IMG/VR virus record: IMGVR_UViG_3300035666_000092
Span: 1 to 35,441 of that record
Origin: a virus
Direction: 5' to 3' (one strand)
Length of the DNA stretch: 35,441 nucleotides
Numbering within the stretch: position 1 is the stretch's first letter; every line of letters starts with the position of its first letter. Shown piece by piece: positions 24,506 to 31,251 of this stretch. Below the pieces are notes generated by a model. That model made no database searches and was not told where the DNA came from. It was given only the letters and a program-made list of their open reading frames with translations. Position numbers and translations under genes: made by a program.

Positions 24506-25683
24506 GCACTATGCCAATCTATGCCCTTGTCGATACGTGGAACGCCGCCGGCACGACTTTTACGGGCATAGGCTTGAACGTCACCGACACCGCCTCCGCA
24601 GCGGGCAGCCTGCTGCTGGATTTGCAGGTGGGGGGGACGAGTAGGTTTAAGGTTGATAAGACGGGCGATATAGTAACTAACGGCGCCTCTATTACCACGT
24701 TGCCTAATGGTACATGGTCGAAACCGTCTGCCATCGAAATGGTGGCTGGTGGACACATTCGGTGGGAAAATCGTTCTAGAATATATTCAGGGTCAGACGG
24801 AAATTTGACGTTTTATAACTTTGGTTTTTCAAATACCGTCGAGTTGCAAATAGAAGCCGCCGACACCCTCGCCCAGCGGCGGGGGACGAACGCGCAGGCG
24901 TTTCGCATCTCGAACACCCACACCGACGCTTCCAACTTTGAGCGCGGCTTTATGCGCTGGTCGAGCAATGTCCTTCAGATCGGCACCGAAAAAGCCGGGA
25001 CGGGCACAGCGCGGGCGCTGGAGTTGCAGACGGATGGGCTTACGGCGCTGACGATTGCGACGAATGCGATAGTTACTACTTCGAGATCATTCAATGCTGC
25101 TGGTGGCACGTTTTATGTTGATTGGGCCACAGGCAATCTTACCACTTATGACAATGGCATGTACGGATGGACGGGCAGCAATACTGCGGTTGGAACTTCC
25201 GACCTCACCCTCCGTCGAGACGCCGCCGACACCCTCGCGCAGCGGCGGGGGACGAACGCGCAGGCGTTTCGGGTCTACAACACGTTCACGGATGTGAGCA
25301 ATTTTGAGCGCATTTTTTTTGGGTTTTCGTCGAACACTGCCGCTCTAGTTCAAGACGCGGCAGGCACTGGGTCCGCTCGTGTCTTTGTAATCGGAAACGC
25401 TGGCGCGTCACCTTTGCGATGGCGAACCAACAGCACTGATCGATGGGAAGTCACAGCGACAGGAAACCTTTTAGCTTACATTGACAACACTTACGACATC
25501 GGCGCGACAAACGCCACGCGCCCGCGCGACGTTCACATAGCTGGCTATGTGGCTGTTGGTGACGGAATTACGGCCCCCGGCGCTGGAACGGGTGAGGCGC
25601 GTATCTACGTCGACACGGCAGACGGCGACCTCAAGGTCGTGTTTGCGGACGGGACCGTGAAGACCATCGTGACCGATACATAA
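24502..25683 (+). CDS. Tail fibre protein, 393 aa
   Basis: Beta-rich, Ser/Thr/Asn/Gly-rich protein. A ~55-residue block starting AADTLAQRRGTNAQAFR occurs twice (about residues 119 and 241), as in many fibre and spike proteins of marine and alphaproteobacterial phages. The C-terminal IDNTYDIGATNATRPRDVHI and the following DGITAPGAGTGEARIYVDTA then DGDLKVVFADG are the usual fibre tip features. Lower GC than neighbouring genes, typical for exchangeable receptor-binding genes. Likely binds the host surface. Preceded by a coupled 48-residue gene and the spike-base gene. Confidence 0.8.
   Translation: MSTMPIYALVDTWNAAGTTFTGIGLNVTDTASAAGSLLLDLQVGGTSRFKVDKTGDIVTNGASITTLPNGTWSKPSAIEMVAGGHIRWENRSRIYSGSDGNLTFYNFGFSNTVELQIEAADTLAQRRGTNAQAFRISNTHTDASNFERGFMRWSSNVLQIGTEKAGTGTARALELQTDGLTALTIATNAIVTTSRSFNAAGGTFYVDWATGNLTTYDNGMYGWTGSNTAVGTSDLTLRRDAADTLAQRRGTNAQAFRVYNTFTDVSNFERIFFGFSSNTAALVQDAAGTGSARVFVIGNAGASPLRWRTNSTDRWEVTATGNLLAYIDNTYDIGATNATRPRDVHIAGYVAVGDGITAPGAGTGEARIYVDTADGDLKVVFADGTVKTIVTDT
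24856..25271 (+). repeat. 50-bp direct repeat within the fibre gene
   Basis: Positions 24856-24905 and 25222-25271 are identical except for one base. They encode the AADTLAQRRGTNAQAF motif. Recombination between them would remove 366 bp, exactly 122 codons, and keep the reading frame, leaving one block. Confidence 0.9.
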
Positions 25684-25695
25684 GGAGACAGACCC

Positions 25696-25902
25696 ATGAC
25701 CTACACCCTCAACATCACCGACGACTACACCGTGCCCGAAGGTCCGCTTGACACCAACGAGGCTTACCTGGCCTTCGTCCTCAACATGGCCGCGCAGTCC
25801 TACGCCAAACAATACTCAGCCGCCGACAAAGAGGCGGGCATCACCGCGGCGCGCGAGGCGTACAACGCCGCCCTGCCGGCGCCCGTGGAGCCCGTGGAAT
25901 GA
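25696..25902 (+). CDS. Small late protein, 68 aa
   Basis: Strong ribosome site (AAGGAGACAGACCC before ATG). The product, MTYTLNITDDYTVPEGPLDT then NEAYLAFVLNMAAQSYAKQY, is acidic at the N-terminus and helical later; genes of this kind often follow fibre genes but no function is known. Ends in an ATGA overlap with the next small gene. Confidence 0.6.
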   Translation: MTYTLNITDDYTVPEGPLDTNEAYLAFVLNMAAQSYAKQYSAADKEAGITAAREAYNAALPAPVEPVE

Positions 25903-26066
25903 CCCTCGACCTCACCCCCGCTCAATTCCAGGCGCTTGTCGGGCTGCTGGATGTGGCCATCAAGCAAGTTGGCATCCGCGCCTTTGAGGATGACGTTGCT
26001 GGGCTGATGGCTGCGGTTAAGGCCGCGGCGCAGGCGCAACCCCAGCAGATGGACGAAGCGGCGTGA
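25899..26066 (+). CDS. Very small late protein, 55 aa
   Basis: ATG in an ATGA overlap with the preceding gene; ends in a GTGA overlap with the next. Product MTLDLTPAQFQALVGLLDVA then a helical Ala/Gln-rich end; amphipathic helix throughout. No family recognised. Confidence 0.6.
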   Translation: MTLDLTPAQFQALVGLLDVAIKQVGIRAFEDDVAGLMAAVKAAAQAQPQQMDEAA

Positions 26067-26158
26067 ACGGTGACGTTTTCGCTATGCTCGCGATGTGGGC
26101 TGTCGGTTTGTTCACCGGCTACAGCCTCGCGCATGTCGTGATGGTCCTGCGGCGGTGA
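26063..26158 (+). CDS. Tiny single-TM membrane protein, 31 aa
   Basis: GTG start in a GTGA overlap with the previous gene. The 31 residues contain one hydrophobic helix (AMLAMWAVGLFTGYSLAHVV) and end in two arginines, giving a short positively charged cytoplasmic end. Too small for domain recognition; single-helix peptides of this size in phages can be lysis or membrane-associated regulators. The coupled start is the main support. Confidence 0.5.
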   Translation: MNGDVFAMLAMWAVGLFTGYSLAHVVMVLRR

Positions 26159-26201
26159 TGGGGGGGGTAAGGCTAGCCCGATTGTAAGGAGCAGAGCAGA
26201 C

Positions 26202-26807
26202 ATGACCCAACTTGCCGCAGGATCACGCAGCGAGGCCGAAACCCTGCACGCTGCCGTGCGCGCCTATGCGCGCCCGCATCTCGATACCGCCGCCAGCCTG
26301 GCGGCGCAGCTGCACAATAACCTGGTGGAGATCGCCGAACATCTACCCGACGGCGTGCCTGAGAAGGTGCATGTCGCTGAGTTAGCGGTGACGCTGGCGC
26401 GGTACGCGGCGCTGTTGGGCTATGAGGCTGAGCCGGCGGATGACGCCGGCCTGGCGCCGACGCTGGGCCTGGCGAAACGGGTGGCGGTTCAGGCCATCAA
26501 CGAGGCCGCCGATCGCCTGGTCGATGCGTCGGTGCTGGAATGGGCGCAAGGCATCGATCTGCCTGTGATGGATATCACGCGCATCGTCGACGCCGCTCTG
26601 GTGGCGAGCGCCGCGCTCACGCATAAGCGCGCGCTGGGCCTCGAACTGACCGAACTGGAGTTGGCGCAGGAAATGGGCCTGCAGCTGCTACAGGCGCGCC
26701 AGGTTGCGGTGCGCGCAGCCCAGCGCGACCATGTGCGCATAATCGACACGCTTGGCGACGTCGATACCGTGCGCGAGTATCCCGCGCTGGCCGTCTGGCC
26801 CGAATAG
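26202..26807 (+). CDS. Helical protein of unknown function, 201 aa
   Basis: Ribosome site AAGGAG about ten bases before the ATG. The protein is almost entirely helical (AARRVAV-like helices, with the pieces QLHNNLVEIAEHLPDGVPEK and LEWAQGIDLPVMDITRIVDA) and has no signal peptide or membrane segment. I looked for endolysin motifs (catalytic Glu with nearby Thr/Asp, amidase His/Cys, peptidase sets) and saw none. Its position just before the spanin genes is where an endolysin would be expected, so this is the first candidate for an unfamiliar lysis or lysis-control protein, without positive evidence. Confidence 0.6.
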   Translation: MTQLAAGSRSEAETLHAAVRAYARPHLDTAASLAAQLHNNLVEIAEHLPDGVPEKVHVAELAVTLARYAALLGYEAEPADDAGLAPTLGLAKRVAVQAINEAADRLVDASVLEWAQGIDLPVMDITRIVDAALVASAALTHKRALGLELTELELAQEMGLQLLQARQVAVRAAQRDHVRIIDTLGDVDTVREYPALAVWPE

Positions 26808-26837
26808 GCAGCCACACCTTGACATTGGAGGCAGGCG

Positions 26838-27794
26838 ATGAGCGACGCGACAGGCGGCGACCGCGATCCCGCGCCGATTGTGCTTAGCCCGGTCGATCTC
26901 GTCGTGGAGGATCATGTGGGGGACATCGCGCTGACCATCTTCGCTTTTGTGGTTATCGCTGGCTTGGCTGCCTCGTTTCTGCCGTCGCCGTGGAATTGGA
27001 TTGTGCCGCTCATGGTGTTGGCGCCGCCTCTAATCATGATGGCCGCGACGCCGCGTTCACGCGCCTGGGCGGGCCGCATATTAAGCGCTGTTGCTGTGGC
27101 CATGCGTGTCATCGCGCAGCACCTGCGCGGATGGTGGGCGCGTCGCAAGCAGCGCTGGGGCGCGGCGTTGTACGCGCTGCGCCGCTGGCTGCGCCTGGCG
27201 GTGGGTAAGAAGGAGCCGGAGGCGCTGGCCGAGATGGCGAGCGTACAGGGCTTTCTCGCGGCCACGCCGCTCAGCCCGTTCCGCCTGATCGCGACGATCG
27301 CCGGCGGCGCCGCGGCGTTGTTTGCCTCGCTGTGGGGCTGGGCGGCGAATGTCACAATACCAGACCTTGAAAAGAAGCTGACGGCGCAGACCGCGTTGGC
27401 GAGTGAGGCGATCGACGCCAATGCAGGCCTGGCGGCGCGCATTCAGGCCGCTGAGACCGCGGCCGAGCAGGCGCGGGCCCAGCTGACGACGCATCGCAAT
27501 GCGGTGCTGGCCGAAACCGACGCCGCCGCCCGTCGCGCTCAGGCGCGCACGGCGGCGCGCATGCGTACCTTGTCTAAGCAAGCGGAGATCCTCGATGCGG
27601 GCCGCCGTACTGATGATGCTGAGCCTTTCGATGGCGAGCGCTGGCTGCGCGAGCGCGCCGCCCGTGCTGACCAAGACAGCCCCGTGCCCGGTGTGTCCGG
27701 CGCCGGTGCTGCCGCCGCCGCCGCCGATCGAGTGCCTGACGGAGCTCGAGCCCATGCCGCCGGCGACGGCGAGCGCGCCCCGCAGCCGCGCTGA
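26838..27794 (+). CDS. Inner-membrane spanin (Rz-like) with extra N-terminal membrane hairpin, 318 aa
   Basis: Three hydrophobic segments (about residues 29-48, 53-70 and 147-169), with a strongly positive loop between the second and third (RGWWARRKQRW, YALRRWLRLAVGKK) that should stay in the cytoplasm, then a periplasmic coiled coil (about 174-255: LEKKLTAQTALASEAIDANA and RIQAAETAAEQARAQL). The C-terminal third overlaps, in another frame, a lipoprotein gene: the nested Rz/Rz1 arrangement of spanin pairs. Ordinary inner spanins are ~150 residues with one membrane segment; the N-terminal hairpin resembles a holin, so a holin-spanin fusion is possible. Spanins fuse inner and outer membrane in the last step of lysis. 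Confidence 0.65.
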   Translation: MSDATGGDRDPAPIVLSPVDLVVEDHVGDIALTIFAFVVIAGLAASFLPSPWNWIVPLMVLAPPLIMMAATPRSRAWAGRILSAVAVAMRVIAQHLRGWWARRKQRWGAALYALRRWLRLAVGKKEPEALAEMASVQGFLAATPLSPFRLIATIAGGAAALFASLWGWAANVTIPDLEKKLTAQTALASEAIDANAGLAARIQAAETAAEQARAQLTTHRNAVLAETDAAARRAQARTAARMRTLSKQAEILDAGRRTDDAEPFDGERWLRERAARADQDSPVPGVSGAGAAAAAADRVPDGARAHAAGDGERAPQPR

Positions 27795-27909
27795 AGCGCT
27801 TGCGCTGTCGGACGCCGAGAACCTGGCGCTGCGCGATTGGGGCCGCGCAGCGGTGGAGGTGCACGCCGTGTGCGTCGCCCATCACCGCGCGCAGGTGCCG
27901 CGAGACTAA
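27595..27909 (+). CDS. Outer-membrane spanin (Rz1-like lipoprotein), 104 aa, overlapping the inner spanin gene
   Basis: The ATG at 27595 has a good ribosome site (GGAG, 8-base spacer). Residues 1-17 form a signal peptide and MASAGC gives a lipobox, with Cys18 as the lipidated residue. The mature part is Pro-rich (SAPPVLTKTAPCPVCPAP, then PPPPPIECLTELEPMPPATA), as usual in outer spanins, and carries several Cys residues. The first 200 bp lie inside the inner spanin gene in a different frame and 115 bp extend beyond it. It would contact the periplasmic coil of the inner spanin across the cell wall. The earlier in-frame start at 27499 gives an arginine-rich extension and no signal peptide, so I reject it. 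Confidence 0.75.
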   Translation: MRAAVLMMLSLSMASAGCASAPPVLTKTAPCPVCPAPVLPPPPPIECLTELEPMPPATASAPRSRAEALALSDAENLALRDWGRAAVEVHAVCVAHHRAQVPRD

Positions 27910-27929
27910 GTGGGCAAACGGGGCTGAGA

Positions 27930-28331
27930 ATGAACAACGAATATCACGACCAGGGCACCTGGCGCGACAGCGTCGAGCGGCGCATCGGGCAGCTGGGCGC
28001 TGGTCTGGACGCTGCGCGCCACACCGACGATCGCCACCACGGCGAGCTGCGCGACCTTAAGGCGAGCATTGAGACGTTGCGAACGGATCTGTCGACGCAG
28101 ATCGCCACGTCGGTGGGCGGGCTGCGCGCTGATCTGATGGCGCTGCGCACCGCGCGGGCGATGCAGGACGCGCCAGCGGCCGCCCCTGCCTCGTCTGCGT
28201 CGCTCGATTGGAAGCTGGTGGCGACGATTGCCGCTCTGCTTGCCGGCGCCCTCGTGGGCATTGGGATTTCTGTCGGGCGCTCTTGGCAGCTCGATGACAC
28301 CAAGGCGATCGTGCGGACAATCGCACCATGA
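27930..28331 (+). CDS. Coiled-coil protein with C-terminal membrane segment, 133 aa
   Basis: The natural start is the ATG at 27930 (a longer frame to 27837 is basic and unlikely). Residues 10-80 are heptad-like (VERRIGQLGAGLDAARH, RDLKASIETLRTDLSTQIA), followed by an Ala/Ser linker and a hydrophobic segment (LVATIAALLAGALVGIGISV, ~96-115) and a short charged end. The plan (soluble coil plus C-terminal anchor) resembles phage hemolysin-XhlA-type accessory proteins, a weak resemblance. Its stop overlaps the next ATG (ATGA), coupling it to the four-TM gene. Confidence 0.55.
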   Translation: MNNEYHDQGTWRDSVERRIGQLGAGLDAARHTDDRHHGELRDLKASIETLRTDLSTQIATSVGGLRADLMALRTARAMQDAPAAAPASSASLDWKLVATIAALLAGALVGIGISVGRSWQLDDTKAIVRTIAP

Positions 28332-29626
28332 TTGGACCGTTCAAACGGGCGGCGGCGCCCGACAAGCCGCGGTGGGACAAGATCGACCCTGTGCAAGAGG
28401 CGATCGAGCTCGCCAAGATCGCTAAGCTGGCGGCCGATTGCGTGGGGCTGTTCTCGCTGTTCGCGCTGGTGGTGGTGTTTTCGGACATCGCCGGCGCCAA
28501 GCATTTGACCTGGTCGCTAGACGCAATCGGGCCGGCGTCGGGCCTGGCCTGGTCGCTGCACATACCGTGGCTGCCCTTTCTGCTGGCCGGCGCTTTTGGC
28601 GTGTGGATCTTCAACCGCCATGGGCTGCGGATCCTGCTCACGCTGCGCTTTGCCGCACCCGATCAGCGCCGCTGGATGGGCCTTGCCTGGGGCGGCCGCG
28701 ACGCGACGCCGATCGCCAAGGCGTCGGTGGCGCTGGCGTTGCTGGCGTTTAGTGCACTGATCGTGGTGACCGCCACCAAGTTCCAAGACGGCGGGCGGTC
28801 TGCCGATGCACGCCAGGCCGCGATCGTCGAGGAGACCGCCGCGCGCGATCGCGCTGCGGTGCAGGCGGAGCTCGACAGCGTGACGCGCGACCTGGAGACA
28901 CTGACGCAGCCGCGAGACGACACGCCAAACTTCCAGACCCAGGCCGCGCGCGCCGGCGAGGGCGCCTGGACCGCGCGCGTGCAGGCCACCGCCGACGCCA
29001 CGCTGCGCGCCCGCCTCGGCGCTGAGACGCCCACCGCGGCTCGCGCCGACGCGCTGCGCACGCGAGAGGCCGCCTTGCGACAGGAGCTGGCTGCGGCGCC
29101 CGTGACGGCGGCTGTGGCACGGGAGGTGGATGTCGATCGCGGCGCGACCGATTGGATCGTCGGCGCGTTCGCGTCGATCCCGTTGTGGTTTGCGGTGGCC
29201 ACCGAGTTCCTGGCCCTGATCATGAAGCTGGTGGAGGTGCTGCTGCTGCGCCGGGCGCAGGCAGCCTGGCTGGCGGCTGAGGCTGAGCCCATTGCAGCGC
29301 CGCCACCGTCGCGCACTGACGCCGACGGCGAGCGCCAGCGGCTGCGCTGGTCACGCCGGCCGGCAGCTGCGCCCTTGGAGCGGGCCGCGATGCCGCCTGA
29401 GCCACCGCCGCCCCAGGAGCCGCCGAGCGAGCCCCCCACTGAGCCCGCCCGCAAGCGCGCCCTGAAAGCGCTGCCGGAGCCGACGCCGGAGGAGCTCGCG
29501 GCCTGGCGCGGCCTGCAGGATGAAGACGAGGCGACGCAGGACGACGTTGCGCCCGACGCCGCGGCTGATGATGTTGCAGGAGACACGGCGACCGTGGTCG
29601 CTGACGATGAGCGGAGCGCTGCCTGA
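28328..29626 (+). CDS. Polytopic membrane protein with coiled-coil domain and Pro/acidic tail, 432 aa
   Basis: Membrane segments at about residues 34-53, 77-94, 130-149 and 273-303. Between the third and fourth lies a heptad-like region (160-255: ARQAAIVEETAARDRAAVQA, ELDSVTRDLETLTQP). If the N-terminus is cytoplasmic, the coil is periplasmic and the last ~120 residues (Pro-rich then acidic: PPEPPPPQEPPSEPPTEP, ending ATQDDVAPDAAADD) are cytoplasmic. ATG overlaps the previous stop, and its own stop overlaps the Hsp70 ATG (TGATG), so the Hsp70 is coupled to it. No known family recognised; no J-domain HPD motif in it. It is the natural candidate partner of the Hsp70 at the membrane. Confidence 0.55.
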   Translation: MIGPFKRAAAPDKPRWDKIDPVQEAIELAKIAKLAADCVGLFSLFALVVVFSDIAGAKHLTWSLDAIGPASGLAWSLHIPWLPFLLAGAFGVWIFNRHGLRILLTLRFAAPDQRRWMGLAWGGRDATPIAKASVALALLAFSALIVVTATKFQDGGRSADARQAAIVEETAARDRAAVQAELDSVTRDLETLTQPRDDTPNFQTQAARAGEGAWTARVQATADATLRARLGAETPTAARADALRTREAALRQELAAAPVTAAVAREVDVDRGATDWIVGAFASIPLWFAVATEFLALIMKLVEVLLLRRAQAAWLAAEAEPIAAPPPSRTDADGERQRLRWSRRPAAAPLERAAMPPEPPPPQEPPSEPPTEPARKRALKALPEPTPEELAAWRGLQDEDEATQDDVAPDAAADDVAGDTATVVADDERSAA

Positions 29627-31203
29627 TGGCGATCATTCTGGGTGTGGATCTCGGCACGACCAATAGCGTGCAGGCGGTGTATGAGCGCGGCCAGCCGCGG
29701 GTGATCCTAAGCGGCGACGATCAGCGCAGCCCGGTGACGCCGACGGTTGTGGCGCAGACCGAAGGCGGCGCGACGATCGTCGGCGCGCCAGCGCGCTGGC
29801 AGGCGCAGACCAATGCGAGGTTTACCTATTCCAGCCTAAAGCGGATCCTGGGCCGCAAGTTCGATGAGCCGATCGTAGCTGCGCAGGCCGCTTATGCGCC
29901 GTACGAGCTCGCGCCAGGCCCTGATGGCCAGGCTTGGGTACGCGGCCGTGATGGCCTGCAGAGCCCGGAGGCGCTGCTGGCGCTGGTGTTGCGCAAGCTG
30001 AAGGCGGAGGCCGAAGCCCGGTTTGGGCGCGCGGTGGGCGATTGCGTGCTCACAGCGCCCGCCCATTTTGGCGTCGCCCAGAAAGCGGCCTTGACGGCGG
30101 CAGCTGAAGCGGCGGGCCTGCGCGTGCGGCGATTGCTGCCGGAGCCCAGCGCTGCGGCGCTGGCCTATGGCTATGATCGCGGGGCGAATAAGACCATCGC
30201 GGTCTTTGACTTCGGCGGCGGGACCTTCGACGTCTCCATCCTACGTGTGAAAGGCGCCCGCTTCGACATTTTGGCGACCGCGGGCGATCCCTTTCTGGGT
30301 GGCGATGACGTCGATCGGCGCATCGCTGAGCGGCTGCATGGCGACTTCGAGCGCGAGCACGGCCGCAGCCTCGCCGGCGATGCCTTCCAGTTGCAGCGGC
30401 TGCGGGATGAGGCCGAGAAGGCCAAGATCCAGCTGTCGGCGGTGGAGAGCTACACGGCGGCCATCCCGTTCGTCGCTATGGATCTCGACGCGCGCCGCCA
30501 AATTGACCTGGTCCACACGCTGACAAGGGCGGATCTTGAGGCGATGACGGCGGATCTGATCGAGCGCTGCCGCGAGCCCTGCCTGCAGGCGCTGCGCAAG
30601 GCCAAGCTCGACGCCCGCGACCTCGACGAGGTGGTGCTGGTGGGCGGCATGACAGCCATGCCGGCAGTGCGCGCCGTGGTGCGCGAAGTGTTTGGGCGAG
30701 AGCCGCGCAAGGATGTGCCGCCCGAGCAGGTGGTCGCCATGGGCGCGGCGCTGTACGCCGCGGCCCTGCAGGGTGAGGTGGCGTCGCTCAGCCTCTCAGA
30801 GCCGCTGCAGCACAGCCTGGGCCTGGAGGATCACACTGGCAAACTGCAGGCTATTTTGAGGGCCGGCACGCCAACGCCAGCGCGCCGCGCGGTGCGGTTC
30901 ACGACATCGCAGGACGATCAGACGGCGGTGGCGGTGCGCTTGTATGACGGCGACCTGGCCGTGGCGCGCGACAATCGCGCCTTGGGCGTTCTGATCCTCG
31001 ATGGGATCGCACCCGCGCCAGCGGGCCAGCCTGTGATCGAGGTGGAGTTCGATCTCGACGACGAGGGCGTGCTCACCGCCAGCGCGAAGGACCTCGCCAG
31101 CGAGGCGCTGGTCAGCGCCCAGGTGCATGTCGCCACAGGCCTGGACGCCGGCGCTATGGCGGCGCTGCGCGACGATGGCGCCGGCGCGGAGCTCAGCCCG
31201 TAG
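29626..31203 (+). CDS. DnaK-type Hsp70 chaperone, lid-less
   Basis: Clear Hsp70. Nucleotide-binding domain (about 1-383): phosphate loop 1 GVDLGTTNS (6-14), SSLKRILGRKF with the Lys72 counterpart of DnaK Lys70, LPEPSAAALAYG (171-182), phosphate loop 2 VFDFGGGTFDVS (193-204, with D195, T200, D202), adenosine motif VLVGGMTAMPAV (337-348). Linker region VASLSLSEPLQHSLGLE lacks the usual LLLD core. Substrate-binding beta domain ~392-503 with TTSQDDQTAVAVRLYDGD and SAKDLASE. The protein ends at 525, so the helical lid (about 100 residues in DnaK) is missing. Coupled TGATG start with the preceding membrane gene. No DnaJ or GrpE partner is encoded in the window, so host factors would be needed if it cycles normally. 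Confidence 0.95.
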   Translation: MAIILGVDLGTTNSVQAVYERGQPRVILSGDDQRSPVTPTVVAQTEGGATIVGAPARWQAQTNARFTYSSLKRILGRKFDEPIVAAQAAYAPYELAPGPDGQAWVRGRDGLQSPEALLALVLRKLKAEAEARFGRAVGDCVLTAPAHFGVAQKAALTAAAEAAGLRVRRLLPEPSAAALAYGYDRGANKTIAVFDFGGGTFDVSILRVKGARFDILATAGDPFLGGDDVDRRIAERLHGDFEREHGRSLAGDAFQLQRLRDEAEKAKIQLSAVESYTAAIPFVAMDLDARRQIDLVHTLTRADLEAMTADLIERCREPCLQALRKAKLDARDLDEVVLVGGMTAMPAVRAVVREVFGREPRKDVPPEQVVAMGAALYAAALQGEVASLSLSEPLQHSLGLEDHTGKLQAILRAGTPTPARRAVRFTTSQDDQTAVAVRLYDGDLAVARDNRALGVLILDGIAPAPAGQPVIEVEFDLDDEGVLTASAKDLASEALVSAQVHVATGLDAGAMAALRDDGAGAELSP

Positions 31204-31251
31204 CGCCATCACCAAGAGTAGCGGCCCCAAGGGCAGCCGTGGAGCCGGTTT

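Noticed and set aside
3736-25683. Diversity-generating retroelement acting on the fibre genes
   Set aside because: BPP-1-like gene order made me look, but no reverse transcriptase, template repeat or variable-repeat pair was found in the window.
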